Assembly (NCBI RefSeq): GCF_037335815.1
Contig: NZ_CP147841.1
Location: forward strand, 496,001-560,000
Length of the DNA stretch: 64,000 nucleotides
Source of the DNA: Salinirubellus litoreus
Lineage (GTDB): Archaea; Halobacteriota; Halobacteria; Halobacteriales; Haloarculaceae
Reading direction: 5' to 3'
The notes below the pieces were generated by a model, which worked only from the letters and a program-made list of their open reading frames with translations, was not told where the DNA came from and ran no database searches. Below are positions 16,812 through 26,379 of the stretch, piece after piece. How positions within the stretch are numbered: the first letter of the stretch is position 1; each line of letters opens with the position of its first letter. A program made the translations under genes and the position numbers.

Positions 16812-17675
16812 ATGGAGTACCTCGAGCGCCGCCGGGCCCGCATCGAGGAGCGGCTGGAGTCGGTTCTCGACGACGTGGAGCCGGCGGCGCTGGCGGAACA
16901 GGTCCGGCACGTCTCGCTGTCGGGGGGCAAGCGCGTCCGGCCGACGGTGACGGTCCTCGCCTGCGAGGCGGCGGGCGGGGATCCGGGGCTCGAGGGCGAC
17001 ACCACCGGAACGGCGCTCGACTTCGCGGTCGGGATCGAACTCGTCCACAACGCATCGCTCGTCGTGGACGACATCATCGACCGCGCGGCGCTCCGGCGCG
17101 GCGTGCCCGCCGCCCACGCCGAGTACGGCCACGGGACGGCGATCATCGCGAGCGACGGCCTGCTCGGCGAGGCGTTCGCGCTGTTCTCCGCCGACGAGGA
17201 GGCGATGCAGGCCGTCGCGGAGGCGATGGTCGAACTGGGCGAGGGGGAGGCGACCGAACTGGTCGACCGGCCGACCGACGAGGCGGAGTACGTCGAGCTC
17301 GCGCGCCGGAAGACGGGGGCGCTGTTCCGCGCCGCCGCCGAGCTCGGAGCGATCGCCGCCGACGCCGACCCCTACACCGTCGAGTCGTTCGGGCGCTACG
17401 CCGAGCAGGTCGGCATCGCGTTCCAGATCCGCGACGACGTGCTCGACGCGACGGCCGACGCCGACGACCTCGGCAAGCCGACGGGACAGGACGCCGAGAT
17501 GGAGCGGCCCTCGCTCGTCCGCATCACCGACATGAGCCCCGAGGAGGCCAACCGCCGGGCACAGAAACGGAGCGCCGACGCACTCCGGGCGCTCGACGCC
17601 GTCGACACGGGGGACTCCCGCGCGATGGACTACCTGCGTGACCTCGCGGAGTTCGTCGTCGTGCGCGAACGATAG
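16812..17675 (+). CDS. Polyprenyl (geranyl/farnesyl/geranylgeranyl-type) diphosphate synthase
   Basis: 287 aa. IPP-binding SGGKRVRP is near residue 38; the first Asp-rich motif DDIID with RRG is near 83-93, and the second is QIRDDVLD near 205. All of the family core is present, although it is shorter than many archaeal GGPP synthases. In archaea such enzymes feed membrane ether lipids, quinones or carotenoids. Chain length cannot be deduced safely. Convergent with the histidine kinase gene. Confidence 0.88.
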   Translation: MEYLERRRARIEERLESVLDDVEPAALAEQVRHVSLSGGKRVRPTVTVLACEAAGGDPGLEGDTTGTALDFAVGIELVHNASLVVDDIIDRAALRRGVPAAHAEYGHGTAIIASDGLLGEAFALFSADEEAMQAVAEAMVELGEGEATELVDRPTDEAEYVELARRKTGALFRAAAELGAIAADADPYTVESFGRYAEQVGIAFQIRDDVLDATADADDLGKPTGQDAEMERPSLVRITDMSPEEANRRAQKRSADALRALDAVDTGDSRAMDYLRDLAEFVVVRER

Positions 17676-17703
17676 GCCTCACTTACACGCCCGTTGCGCG
17701 GTT

Positions 17704-18756
17704 TCACGGGTCGTGATCGGGGCCGAGTTCGACGTCCGAGAACACGAACCGGGCACCCCCGTCGGCTCCCCCGGTGACGGCGACGTCACAGCCGTGGGCG
17801 TCGGCGACCCGTCGGACGATGGCGAGGCCGAAGCCGGTCCCGTCCTCCGCCGTCGAGTATCCGGGCTCGAACACCTCCTCGCGCTCCTCGCGGGGGATGC
17901 CGGGGCCGTCGTCCTCGACGCGGAACTCCGTCTCGCCGGTCGGTCCGATCCGGACCGTGGGGTCGTCGACTCCGTGCTCCAGCGCGTTACCCAGCAGGTT
18001 CTCGAGCGCGTGTCGGAGACGGTCGGGATCGGCTCGGAGCCGGAACGGCTCGTCGACCTCGAGGGTGGCGTCCGCGTCGGCGGCACCGACCATCCGCCAG
18101 CACTCCTCGGCGAGCGACGCGGCGTCGATCCACTCGAGGTCGTCGACGGTACGCCCCTGCTGGGCGAGGACGAGCGTATCGTCGACGATGGACCCCATCC
18201 GATCGATGGCGTCGGCAATCGGGTCGAGGTGCTGGTCGCAGTCACACTCGTCCCGTGCGAGGCTCACCCGGCCCTGCGCGACACTCAGCGGGCTCCGCAG
18301 GTCGTGGGAGACGATGCTCGCGAACTCGTCGAGCCGCTCGTTCTGCCGACGGAGCTCCTCCTCGTACCGCCTGCGCTCGGTTACGTCGCGGGTCACCCCC
18401 GCGACGCGGGTGATCTCGCCGTCGTCGTCGTAGATCGGTCGTCCGCGACTCCACACCCACCGCCGATACCCCTGCTCCGGGTTGACGCGGTACTCCACCT
18501 CGCTCGGCTCACCGCCGGAGATCCGCTCCATCGCGGCCCGGAGCGCCTCGCGGTCGTCCGGGTGGACACCCTCGAGGAAGTCCGTCCCGTCCCGTTCGAG
18601 GACCTCCGTCGACCGGCCCCACAGGTCCTCGTAGGCGTCGTTGACGAAGATCACCTCCTCCCAGTCGTCGGAGAACATCCACACCACGTCGGAGGTGCTC
18701 TCGAACAGCTGCGCCAGCATCCGCCGCTGTTCGTCCGGGGCGGGCTCCTCCTCCAT
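17704..18756 (-). CDS. PAS-domain sensor histidine kinase
   Basis: 350 aa from ATG 18756. Single PAS/PAC (about 12-128), then HisKA with phospho-acceptor His151 (ASIVSHDLRSPLS), and HATPase_c with N box NLLGNALEHG, G1 VEDDGPGIP and G2 GTGFGLAIV. No membrane helix, so a cytoplasmic sensor. Unlike the two other kinases in this window its N-box region is not interrupted by repeats (NALEHGVDDPTVRIG), which makes it a useful internal reference. Confidence 0.9.
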   Translation of the reverse strand: MEEEPAPDEQRRMLAQLFESTSDVVWMFSDDWEEVIFVNDAYEDLWGRSTEVLERDGTDFLEGVHPDDREALRAAMERISGGEPSEVEYRVNPEQGYRRWVWSRGRPIYDDDGEITRVAGVTRDVTERRRYEEELRRQNERLDEFASIVSHDLRSPLSVAQGRVSLARDECDCDQHLDPIADAIDRMGSIVDDTLVLAQQGRTVDDLEWIDAASLAEECWRMVGAADADATLEVDEPFRLRADPDRLRHALENLLGNALEHGVDDPTVRIGPTGETEFRVEDDGPGIPREEREEVFEPGYSTAEDGTGFGLAIVRRVADAHGCDVAVTGGADGGARFVFSDVELGPDHDP

Positions 18757-18977
18757 GCCGGGTACCTCGTCGACGGAGCCACAAACCACTGACGACCCCG
18801 TCAGTAAACATCGACACTCGACCACGCGGTGTGTCAACGCCGCTCCCGTCGGTCCACCCTTACGGCCCCCGAGGCGAGGATGCACGCCCGGCGGCGTCCC
18901 CGAGCGTCCGGCACGACGTGGTGAACCGCTCGCAGTTACCGACCGAGGGGCCGGGCCGTGACAGCACGCTCCCGGGC

Positions 18978-20069
18978 CTACTGTGCGGCCTCGACGTCCG
19001 GCGGGCGTGGGAAGCGCTGTTCGGCGACGGCGAACGCGAGCGTGCTCATCACGCCGAGCAGCGTCCCCCCGGCGAGCGCCGCGGCGAGGTACGACAGTTC
19101 GACCGCGCCGAGGAAGAACGCCGCGAGCGCGTGGGCGACGAGCGCGATAGCGAGCACGTAGAACGGCGCGTTGAGGTAGCGCCAGCGGAACCCCCCCGAG
19201 AGGTACTCGTCGGTGATCCGCCCGAGCGAGGCGATGACGCCGGCGGCGGCGACCCACTGGACCGCGCCGTAGACGGCCGCGGCCGCGATGACGCCGACGG
19301 GGAGTTCCGGGCTGCCGGCCCGGACGCTCTCGACCGACTCGACACCGCTGAACCCCCCTACGAGGAAGAGGGCGGCAGCCACGAAGTAGGTGACCAGCTG
19401 GACGCGCCCGCCGTACAGCGCCTCCCGCACGCCCTCGAACGCGTCGTCGACGGTCTCCTCGAGGCCGAGCCCGCGGGCGAGGACGTAGAGCCCCAGCAGC
19501 GCGGAGACGGCACCGAGCGTCGATCCGGGGAGCCCGATCGAGTCCGCGAGGATGGCGATGGGGTAGATCAGGAGCAGGATGCCGAGCGGGACGAGTATCG
19601 TCCCGCGCGTCTCGGGGTCGTCGAGCACCTGCTTCATCGTGTAGTACATCGACTCCAGGTTCTGGGCCTGCCGGACGACCACCCGGCGGACGCCGTCGAT
19701 TGGCACCCGCGAGCGGATGACCGGGACGACCGACTCGTCCTGTGCGCCGTCGGTGACGACGAGCGCGCGGACGTCCTCGCCGGTGGTCAGGGAGGCGAGG
19801 ACGGTGTCGACCTCGTCGCCGACCTTCCGGTTGGCGGCGACGTCGCTCCCGGCGGTCCCCGTGACCGCGGCCACCTCGACGGCCTCGTCGTCGATGGAGT
19901 CGTAGAGGTGGATCCCGGCGAACATCACGTTCACGTCGGAGTCCTCGGGGTCGACGGTGGCGAGGTCGGTCGCCGCCCGCTTTACGGCCTCCCGGCCGAT
20001 GACCGGCGTCCGGTGACCGGTCTTCCGACCGAGGTCGTCGTCGAGGTCCACGCACAGTACGAGCAGCAC
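18978..20069 (-). CDS. DUF373 family membrane protein
   Basis: 363 aa from GTG 20069. The soluble N-terminal half begins VLCVDLDDDLGRKTG and includes a region reading VNVMFAGIHLYDS; the C-terminal half has about six membrane helices, for example TILVPLGILLLIYPIAILAD. This is the archaea-specific DUF373 family of unknown function. The Asp-rich N-terminus could bind a metal or nucleotide; that is inference. Confidence 0.88.
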   Translation of the reverse strand: MLLVLCVDLDDDLGRKTGHRTPVIGREAVKRAATDLATVDPEDSDVNVMFAGIHLYDSIDDEAVEVAAVTGTAGSDVAANRKVGDEVDTVLASLTTGEDVRALVVTDGAQDESVVPVIRSRVPIDGVRRVVVRQAQNLESMYYTMKQVLDDPETRGTILVPLGILLLIYPIAILADSIGLPGSTLGAVSALLGLYVLARGLGLEETVDDAFEGVREALYGGRVQLVTYFVAAALFLVGGFSGVESVESVRAGSPELPVGVIAAAAVYGAVQWVAAAGVIASLGRITDEYLSGGFRWRYLNAPFYVLAIALVAHALAAFFLGAVELSYLAAALAGGTLLGVMSTLAFAVAEQRFPRPPDVEAAQ

Positions 20070-20190
20070 GGCTCGGATCGTGCTACGCCCTCCCCGGTTA
20101 ACCCTCTTTCGCGTGCGTCACCTGGTGACACGCTTCCGGGAGCGACGTATCGCACGCATCACCTCCACGAGACTGCGCGCCGATCGTCAC

Positions 20191-20616
20191 TCAGGTCGCT
20201 CCCCACGTCCAGCGCGAGTCGAGGGCGTAGCGGTAGACCCCCGAGATGGAGACCGCGACGAGGTTCGCGACGAGGTACATCAGTCCGAGGGCGTCGACGA
20301 AGACGAACAGCAGGCCGGCCTGGATCGGGATGGCCGACCCGCGGACGAGGTTGGTCCGGAACAGCCCCCCGAGGAACGGCCGCAGGCCGTCGTTCGAGCG
20401 GTCGCGGAACGTCCAGGCGTTGTTGATCACGTACTGGGAGAGGATGGTGATCTCGATGGCGACCACCGTCGCGAGGAGGTAGTAGAGGTCACCGACCTCC
20501 ACGAACGCCCAGAGGAGCGCGGTCTGGAGGCCGGTAGCGAGGACACCGACGACACAGAACCGCCAGAGGCGGTCCGTGGCGAGTCCGTCGAAGGGGTGCC
20601 CTACGGAGACGGACAT
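20191..20616 (-). CDS. GtrA family membrane protein
   Basis: 141 aa with four predicted helices. Family landmarks: LWRFCVVGVLATGLQTAL at the start, QYVINNAWTFRDR in the middle and YRYALDSRWTW at the end. GtrA-like proteins are thought to move polyprenyl-linked sugars or support glycosyltransferases; here no sugar gene is directly adjacent. It has its own leaderless promoter. Confidence 0.88.
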   Translation of the reverse strand: MSVSVGHPFDGLATDRLWRFCVVGVLATGLQTALLWAFVEVGDLYYLLATVVAIEITILSQYVINNAWTFRDRSNDGLRPFLGGLFRTNLVRGSAIPIQAGLLFVFVDALGLMYLVANLVAVSISGVYRYALDSRWTWGAT

Positions 20617-20985
20617 ACGTCTACGTTCGACTCATCCCATAAATCATCTCCCGTTCGCGGCGGTACCTGCCCGTTCGTCGCCCGCGCCGACACCGGGGGC
20701 GGGGCGCACACTACCAGTTCACGCCGTGTTCGGCCGGATCGGCGCTCGATCCCGGCGCGGATCGGTGGCGCTGGCGTCCGCGATACCGAGGGTGGAGACT
20801 CTCACGACGATGGGGGCCTGCGGATGGCGACCGGCTTCGGTGTTCCGGGGCCGGTACACTGTGACGACGGGTAGGCGACAGGCTTCGAGAGCCGTTTGAG
20901 TCACCCGAAGGCCCTTCGAACCGCCCACCGCACCCTCGACCGAGACCACTCGCGAGGGTGGTCGGAGTTCGAACGGCCCTCCACC
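20617..20985. other. Divergent intergenic region (369 bp)
   Basis: Separates the GtrA gene (minus) from the PGF-CTERM gene (plus). It holds the GtrA promoter; otherwise no coding frame with consistent codon bias was seen on either strand. Confidence 0.5.
20636..20645 (-). promoter_or_regulatory. Leaderless promoter of the GtrA gene
   Basis: On the minus strand the AT-rich box atttatggg (20636-20645) is 20-29 nt upstream of the ATG at 20616, the classical haloarchaeal TATA position for a leaderless transcript. Confidence 0.6.
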
Positions 20986-21519
20986 ATGTACGCACGCAGG
21001 ACTGCGGCGCTCCTCGTGCTCGCGACCCTGCTGGTCGCGGGCGCGGGGGTCGCCACCGCGACGGGTGCATCGCCGGCCGCACAGGCCGAGAACGCGACGG
21101 TCGACCACGACGGCGAGGCCGCGACGCTCGTGACCGGTCCGAACGCGACGGTCACCGGGGAGACGTCGCTGGAGGCGGGATCGAACCTGACGGTCGCCAT
21201 GAAGTCCTCGGGCGAGAGCCCGTTCCTGTTCACGAACGCGACGACCGTGCGCGAGGACGGGCGGTTCGTCGCCACGTTCGACCTCTCGGAGGTCACGGAC
21301 GGGACGAACGCCACGCTCACGGTCCGCGCGGACGGCGAGCGGCTGACCGAGGTGCCCACCCGGCTCGTCGCCGAGTCGACGCCGACGGCGAGCCCCACCC
21401 CGGCGACGGGGTCGCCTACCCCTGCGAACACGAGTTCGGGTGACGGTCCCGGTTTCGGTGCCCTCGCGGCGGTCGTGGCCGCGGTCGGAACGGCGCTGAT
21501 CGTCAGCCGGCGAGCGTAG
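20986..21519 (+). CDS. Secreted PGF-CTERM (archaeosortase substrate) protein
   Basis: 177 aa from ATG 20986. Signal peptide TAALLVLATLLVAGAGVATA, then one beta-rich Asn/Thr-rich domain with several N-x-T/S sequons, a Thr/Pro-rich stalk (TPTASPTPATGSPTPANTSS), and a C-terminal PGF motif with hydrophobic helix and basic end (GPGFGALAAVVAAVGTALI, then RRA). This is the tripartite signal processed by archaeosortase A with lipid attachment. A cell-surface anchored protein of unknown role. Confidence 0.8.
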   Translation: MYARRTAALLVLATLLVAGAGVATATGASPAAQAENATVDHDGEAATLVTGPNATVTGETSLEAGSNLTVAMKSSGESPFLFTNATTVREDGRFVATFDLSEVTDGTNATLTVRADGERLTEVPTRLVAESTPTASPTPATGSPTPANTSSGDGPGFGALAAVVAAVGTALIVSRRA

Positions 21520-21589
21520 CCGGAACGGACGATCCGTCGGGACGAGACGCACGACTTTTCCCCTCTCGTCCGGTATCGGGGACAAGCGA

Positions 21590-22651
21590 ATGATATCGAA
21601 GGGCTGCGAGCAGTGTGCCAAGGGCGGGAAGATGGTCCTGTTCGTCTACGGCTACTGCGACCAGCGCGACTGTTTCTACTGTCCCCTCGGCGAAAACCGC
21701 AAGAACGTCACGACCACCTACGCGAACGAGCGGGTCGTCGAGGAGGACGAGGACATCATCCAGGAGGCGAAACGGATGGACGCGCTCGGCACCTCGATCA
21801 CGGGCGGGGAGCCCCAGGAGGCGATGGGGAAGACGACGCGGTACCTCCGCCTGCTGAAGGAGGAGTTCGGCGAGGACCACCACACGCACCTCTACACGGG
21901 CATCACCGGCGGCCGGGAGAACATGCGGCGGCTCGCCGAGGCCGGCCTCGACGAGATACGCTTTCATCCGCCCTACGAGCAGTGGGGCGACCTCCACGGG
22001 ACGGAGTGGGAGGAGATCCTCTACGTCGCCCGCGAGGAGGGGCTGACCCCGGCGTTCGAGATCCCCGGTATCCGCGCCGAGCCCGAGTTCCTGGCGTTCC
22101 TCGACGAGGGCGCGGCGGAGTTCTGTAACATCAACGAGTTCGAGATGTCCGAGGGGAACTACCGGCGGATGCAGGAGGAGGGGTACGAGCTCCGCGAGGG
22201 CCACATGAGCGCCGTCGAGGGCTCGCACGGCATCCTGGAGGAGATGGGCGACCACCCGAAGGTCTACTTCTGTACGAGCGTGTTCAAGGACGCCGCCCAG
22301 CACCGCAACCGGCTCAAGCGCATGGCGGAGAACGTCCGCCGGTCGTTCGACGACGTGACGGACGACGGGACGCTCGTCTACGGGAAGGCGTGGGTCTCGG
22401 AAGCAGAACTGGATGCACTGGGAGTCCCCGAGGAGTTCTACACGGTGAAGTCGAACCACGTCGAGATGGCGTGGTGGCTCCTCGAGGAGATGGTCGATGA
22501 GGGCGACCTGGAGCGGGGGGAGGTCGTCGAGCAGTATCCGACCGTCGACGGGACGGTGGTCGAGCGGACGCCGTTGGACGGCGGGACCGCAGGGAGCGAG
22601 GCGACCGAAGCCCCGGAAAGACGAGCGGCGACCGCGGGGAGCCGGGAGTAG
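21590..22651 (+). CDS. Radical SAM protein (COG2108-like)
   Basis: 353 aa. Starts MISKGCEQCAKGGKMVLFVY; the cluster motif is YCDQRDCFYCPL, i.e. C-x4-C-x2-C rather than the usual C-x3-C-x2-C, followed by GENRKN and YANERVVEEDEDI, all typical of the COG2108 group related to pyruvate formate-lyase activase. TSITGGEPQ is the SAM-binding GGE motif. Substrate unknown. The last about 30 residues (PLDGGTAGSEATEAPERRAA) are translated from a repetitive block and probably do not belong to the ancestral protein. Confidence 0.88.
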   Translation: MISKGCEQCAKGGKMVLFVYGYCDQRDCFYCPLGENRKNVTTTYANERVVEEDEDIIQEAKRMDALGTSITGGEPQEAMGKTTRYLRLLKEEFGEDHHTHLYTGITGGRENMRRLAEAGLDEIRFHPPYEQWGDLHGTEWEEILYVAREEGLTPAFEIPGIRAEPEFLAFLDEGAAEFCNINEFEMSEGNYRRMQEEGYELREGHMSAVEGSHGILEEMGDHPKVYFCTSVFKDAAQHRNRLKRMAENVRRSFDDVTDDGTLVYGKAWVSEAELDALGVPEEFYTVKSNHVEMAWWLLEEMVDEGDLERGEVVEQYPTVDGTVVERTPLDGGTAGSEATEAPERRAATAGSRE

Positions 22652-22845
22652 CGGGGCCGCAGCGACCGCAGGGAGCGAGGCCCCGGTGAAACGAGCGGGG
22701 AGCGTAGCGACCCGCGAGTGGCGAGGGTGCAGCGAGCGAAGCGAGCGAGCCTCGAACACACGAGTGGCGACCGCAGTACCGTAAGCAGCGAAGCGCAGAC
22801 GACGGCGATCGCCCCGGAGCCGCGAGGGGGAGCGTAGCGATTCCC
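22585..22845. repeat. Haloarchaeal GC-rich repeat block
   Basis: A patchwork of short repeats: gaccgcagggagcgaggc occurs at 22585-22602 and 22664-22681; gggagcgtagcga occurs near 22699 and again near 22830; and the core gagcgaagcgagcgagc is near 22737. The block covers the 3' end of the radical SAM gene and all of the spacer to the histidine kinase gene. Confidence 0.65.
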
Positions 22846-22849
22846 AGTG

Positions 22850-24757
22850 TTACCCGAACTCGACGCCCCGTATCTCGAAGCGCGCGCCGCCGTCGTCGCT
22901 CTCGGAGAGGTCGATGGTCCAGCCGTGGGCCTCGACGATCCGTTCGACGATGGCGAGGCCAAACCCGGTACCCTCCTCCGAGGTCGAGAACCCGTGTTCG
23001 AGTATGCGGTCCCGCTCCTCGGGCGGGATACCGAGGCCGTCGTCCTCGACGTAGAGCCCGTCGTCGAGGTCACCGACGGTCACCACGACGCCGGCCGAGG
23101 CGTGCTCGACGGCGTCGTCGGGTCCTGCCCGACTGCCCGTGGAGCCGTGCTCCACGGCGTTTCGAGCGAGGTTCTCGACGACCTGTCTGAGTCGGCTCTC
23201 GTCGGCCAGGACGACCCGGTCGGTCTCGATCCGGAGGGTGGCCCCGTCGGTCCGGACGCTCGCCCAGCTCTCCTCGACGATCCCCGCGAGACGGACTCGC
23301 AGCGGGTCCTCGACCGTCTCGCCCTGCCGGGCGAGCGTCAGCACGTCGTCGATGAGCCCCTCCATCCGGGCGGCGGCCCGTCGGCAGGCTGTGAACTGCT
23401 CGGGGTCGCCGGTCTCCTCGGCGAGGTCGAGCGATCCCTGGAGCACGTTCAGCGGGTTCCGGAGGTCGTGAGAGACGATCGAGGCGAACTCCTCGAGCCG
23501 CTCGTTCTTGCGGGCGAGGCGCTCGTTGGTCCGCTGGCGTTCGAGCTCGTAGCTCACCCACTGCGCCATCAGGTCGACGAGGGTTACCTCCCAGTCGGAG
23601 AACGGCTCCGTACGGGGCTCCTCGTCGTAGAAGCAGAACGTCCCGTAGACGTCGCCGTCGACGAGGACCGGCGCTCCGAGGTAACAGGAGATGCTCCACT
23701 CCGTGTGGCCGGCGCGTTCGGCGAGGTCGGCGTCGCCCGCAACATCCTCGATGACGAGCGTCCGTTCCGTGGCGACCGCCCGCTCGCAGTTCGTCGCGGA
23801 CAGGGGGACCGTGTCGCCGGCCGCTATCTCGCCGCCGGGCGACCGCACGTGCTCGAAGACGTACGTCCTCCCGTCGATCCGCGAGAGCGTCGCGTAGCCG
23901 GTCCCGAGCACGTCCCGCCCGATTTCCATCAGTTCCCCGACCTGCTCCTCGAACGACCGGTCCACGTCCGAGATGACGTCGTAGAGCTCGCGGAGTACGC
24001 GCTCGCGGGATTCGATCTCCTCGGCCTGGCGCTGCCGTTCCGTGACGTCCCGAAAGAAGACCGAGAGCCCGCTCCCGGAGGGGTACGCCCGGACGTCGAA
24101 CCAGATCTCGAGGGGTTCGTAGTACTCGCGGAAGGTGACGGCCGCCTGTGTCCGCATCGCCTCGTGGTACTTCTCGTAGAACGTCGTCCCGACGGCGCCG
24201 GGGATCTCCGCCCAGAGATCCAGGCCCTCCATCGCGGCGGCGGGAACGTCACGACCCATGGCCGCCGAGAGGATATCGGCGGCCCGGTCGTTGACGTACG
24301 TGAGTCGCCACTCCGTATCGACGGCGAAGAACGCGTCGGTCATCCGGTCGAGGACGGCTCGCCGTTCGCGCGCGCTCGCCCGCCGGTCCGTGACGTCCCG
24401 TCCGATACCGCAGAAGCCCGGCCCCGCACCCATCCCCTCGGCGATCCGGGCCGTCCGGAACTCGTAGGGGATCCGCTCGCCGTCGCTCGTCACGACGGAC
24501 GCCTCGACTCTGGTCCGACCGGTCTCGAACGTCTCGGCCACCGCCGCCATCACCCGTCGGACGTCCTCGCCCTCGAAGAAGTCCGCCGGGCTCATGGAGG
24601 CGAGTTCCTCGTCGTCGTAGCCCGTCACCTCGACGACCGCCCGGTTCCACTGGTGGAAGCGCCCCCGCTCGTCGAACGTGAAGAAGAGGTCGTCGAGCGT
24701 GTCGAGCAGGGAGCCGGCGAGCCCGCCCGAGATGGTGCTGATGGAACGTTCTGACAT
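22850..24757 (-). CDS. PAS-PAS-GAF sensor histidine kinase
   Basis: 635 aa from ATG 24757; a longer in-frame start at 24931 adds an unlikely leader. Two PAS/PAC modules (about 10-125 and 130-245), GAF domain (about 260-405), HisKA with His430 (ASIVSHDLRNPLN), HATPase_c with N box VENLARNAVEHG, G1 DDGLGIP and G2 GTGFGLAIV. No TM segments. An insert at residues about 539-553 directly after the N box duplicates the AVEH element. Orphan kinase: no response regulator beside it. Confidence 0.9.
   Translation of the reverse strand: MSERSISTISGGLAGSLLDTLDDLFFTFDERGRFHQWNRAVVEVTGYDDEELASMSPADFFEGEDVRRVMAAVAETFETGRTRVEASVVTSDGERIPYEFRTARIAEGMGAGPGFCGIGRDVTDRRASARERRAVLDRMTDAFFAVDTEWRLTYVNDRAADILSAAMGRDVPAAAMEGLDLWAEIPGAVGTTFYEKYHEAMRTQAAVTFREYYEPLEIWFDVRAYPSGSGLSVFFRDVTERQRQAEEIESRERVLRELYDVISDVDRSFEEQVGELMEIGRDVLGTGYATLSRIDGRTYVFEHVRSPGGEIAAGDTVPLSATNCERAVATERTLVIEDVAGDADLAERAGHTEWSISCYLGAPVLVDGDVYGTFCFYDEEPRTEPFSDWEVTLVDLMAQWVSYELERQRTNERLARKNERLEEFASIVSHDLRNPLNVLQGSLDLAEETGDPEQFTACRRAAARMEGLIDDVLTLARQGETVEDPLRVRLAGIVEESWASVRTDGATLRIETDRVVLADESRLRQVVENLARNAVEHGSTGSRAGPDDAVEHASAGVVVTVGDLDDGLYVEDDGLGIPPEERDRILEHGFSTSEEGTGFGLAIVERIVEAHGWTIDLSESDDGGARFEIRGVEFG
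23100..23155 (-). repeat. Palindromic repeat insert in kinase ATPase domain
   Basis: gtggagccgtgctccac (23139-23155) is a near-perfect palindrome that encodes VEHGST; a degraded second copy (gcgtgctcgac) is near 23100. The 24-nt context ctgcccgtggagccgtgctc plus cacg is identical in the kinase at 43871-45484 (44325-44345 area). Confidence 0.65.
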
Positions 24758-24931
24758 GAGAACCCCGCACGTACCGCCGTCCGTGATCGATCTATTGGGG
24801 GTGGGCTTCGGATATAAACCCGAGGAGTGAATCGTCGACGGATCCCGGGACGTTCGCCGATCCAGGGGCCGGCCGGATCCCGTCGGTTCCCTGGACGTCG
24901 GTCGATCCGTGTTCACCCGTCGCCGCACCAA

Positions 24932-24940
24932 CCCTTATCA
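24932..24940 (+). promoter_or_regulatory. Promoter of the luciferase-like oxidoreductase gene
   Basis: cccttatca at 24932-24940 places a TATA-like box 27-35 nt upstream of ATG 24967, fitting a leaderless transcript. Confidence 0.5.
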
Positions 24941-24966
24941 CGGGAACCCGCCCAATCGCGTGTCGT

Positions 24967-26283
24967 ATGGCAGAGTTCACCGTGGTCCACAACGGATCGA
25001 CCAACCTCCCACTGAAGCGGACCGGCGAGGACGGGCTCGTGATCCCCGACGCCACGATCGCGGAGCTACACGAGGACTGCCGCCGGGTGCTCGAAGACCA
25101 GGTGCGCCACGGTGTGCTCGCCGAGGAGTACGGGTTCGACCGCATCAGCTACACCGAACACCACTTCCAGCTGGCGGGTGCGGAGTTCAGCCCGAACCCC
25201 CTCATGACCGAGATGGCCGTCGCCGCCCGGACCTCCGAGATCAGGCTCGTCCAGCTGGCGAACATCGTCAACTGGCACGACCCCATCCGGTTCGCCGAGC
25301 AGACCGCACAGCTCGACGTGATGAGCGGCGGCCGGGTCGAAGTAGGTGTGGGTCGTGGCTATCAGCCCCGGGAGAACGAGATACTCGGCCAGTACTGGGG
25401 CGGGACCGTCCAGGACCAGGAGAAGAACCGCGTCGCGTTCGACGAGAAGCTCGAGATCATCCGGAGAGCCTGGACCGAGGACGCCTTCTCGTACACGGGG
25501 GAGTACCACTCGATCCCCCCGAAGCACACCAAGTGGCACCACGAGCAGGAGCGGCGCTACCTCGAGGACGAGGCCTCCGAGTACGATCTGGAGGACTACA
25601 TCGACTGGAAGGAGGGCGACCTCTACTCCTCGGGGCTCTGGTCACCGGTCGTCTCCGGCGGGTCGACGCTGACCGGGCTGTCGGTGTTCCCTCAGCCGGT
25701 CCAGGAGCCACACCCCCAACTCTGGCAGCCGGTCACCTCCTACCGGTCGGTCCGGTACGCCGCCGAACACGGGATGAACGGCATCTCGTTCGGCGACCCG
25801 AACGTGGGCAAGAACATGGCCCGCTACCACGAGGCCGCCGAGGCGGCGGGCTGGCCCGACCACCGCCCGGAGCACGACGGCGAGCCGTTCGAGTTCGGCT
25901 GGGACGAGGAGCGGGGGCGGGGGCTCGCCACCGGGCTCTGGGTGTTCAACACCGAGGTGGCGAGCGAGGAGACGTTCGAGCGGTGGAAGCTCGGGCTCGA
26001 ACACGGCTGGGACTACTTCGGCCCGTTCGGGTTCAACCGCGCCATCACCGGCGACGTCGACGAGCGGGCGACCGCCGAGGCGATCATCGAGAAGGGGGTC
26101 GCCATCGTGGGTGACGGCGAGGAGATCGTCGACGGGATCGCCGCGCTGAAGGAGGAGACGGGGACCCACGACCTCCACCTCGGCATCTTCTTCGAGTCGG
26201 CGGGGGTGGACGGCGAGGTGGCCGACGAACAGCTCCGGGCGTTCGGCGAGGAGGTCATCCCGTACTTCGAGGACGAGGGCTGA
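24967..26283 (+). CDS. LLM class flavin-dependent oxidoreductase (luciferase-like monooxygenase)
   Basis: 438 aa. TIM-barrel bacterial-luciferase family: FDRISYTEHHFQ near residue 55-66 (flavin/substrate pocket), LVQLANIVNWHDPIRFAEQ near 95, and the SGGRVEVGVGRGYQ motif near 120-133. These enzymes use reduced FMN (or F420) to oxidise substrates; the substrate is unknown. It is longer than the usual 330-360 aa, with extra Glu-rich insertions around residue 190. Single gene with its own promoter. Confidence 0.88.
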   Translation: MAEFTVVHNGSTNLPLKRTGEDGLVIPDATIAELHEDCRRVLEDQVRHGVLAEEYGFDRISYTEHHFQLAGAEFSPNPLMTEMAVAARTSEIRLVQLANIVNWHDPIRFAEQTAQLDVMSGGRVEVGVGRGYQPRENEILGQYWGGTVQDQEKNRVAFDEKLEIIRRAWTEDAFSYTGEYHSIPPKHTKWHHEQERRYLEDEASEYDLEDYIDWKEGDLYSSGLWSPVVSGGSTLTGLSVFPQPVQEPHPQLWQPVTSYRSVRYAAEHGMNGISFGDPNVGKNMARYHEAAEAAGWPDHRPEHDGEPFEFGWDEERGRGLATGLWVFNTEVASEETFERWKLGLEHGWDYFGPFGFNRAITGDVDERATAEAIIEKGVAIVGDGEEIVDGIAALKEETGTHDLHLGIFFESAGVDGEVADEQLRAFGEEVIPYFEDEG

Positions 26284-26379
26284 GCCCGACCGGGAACGTC
26301 CTCCGTCTCGGGCGGGTGGACACCCCGGCCGAGGGTGGCGTCGAAAGACCCAATCCGGTCCGCTCGATCCAGTACATAG

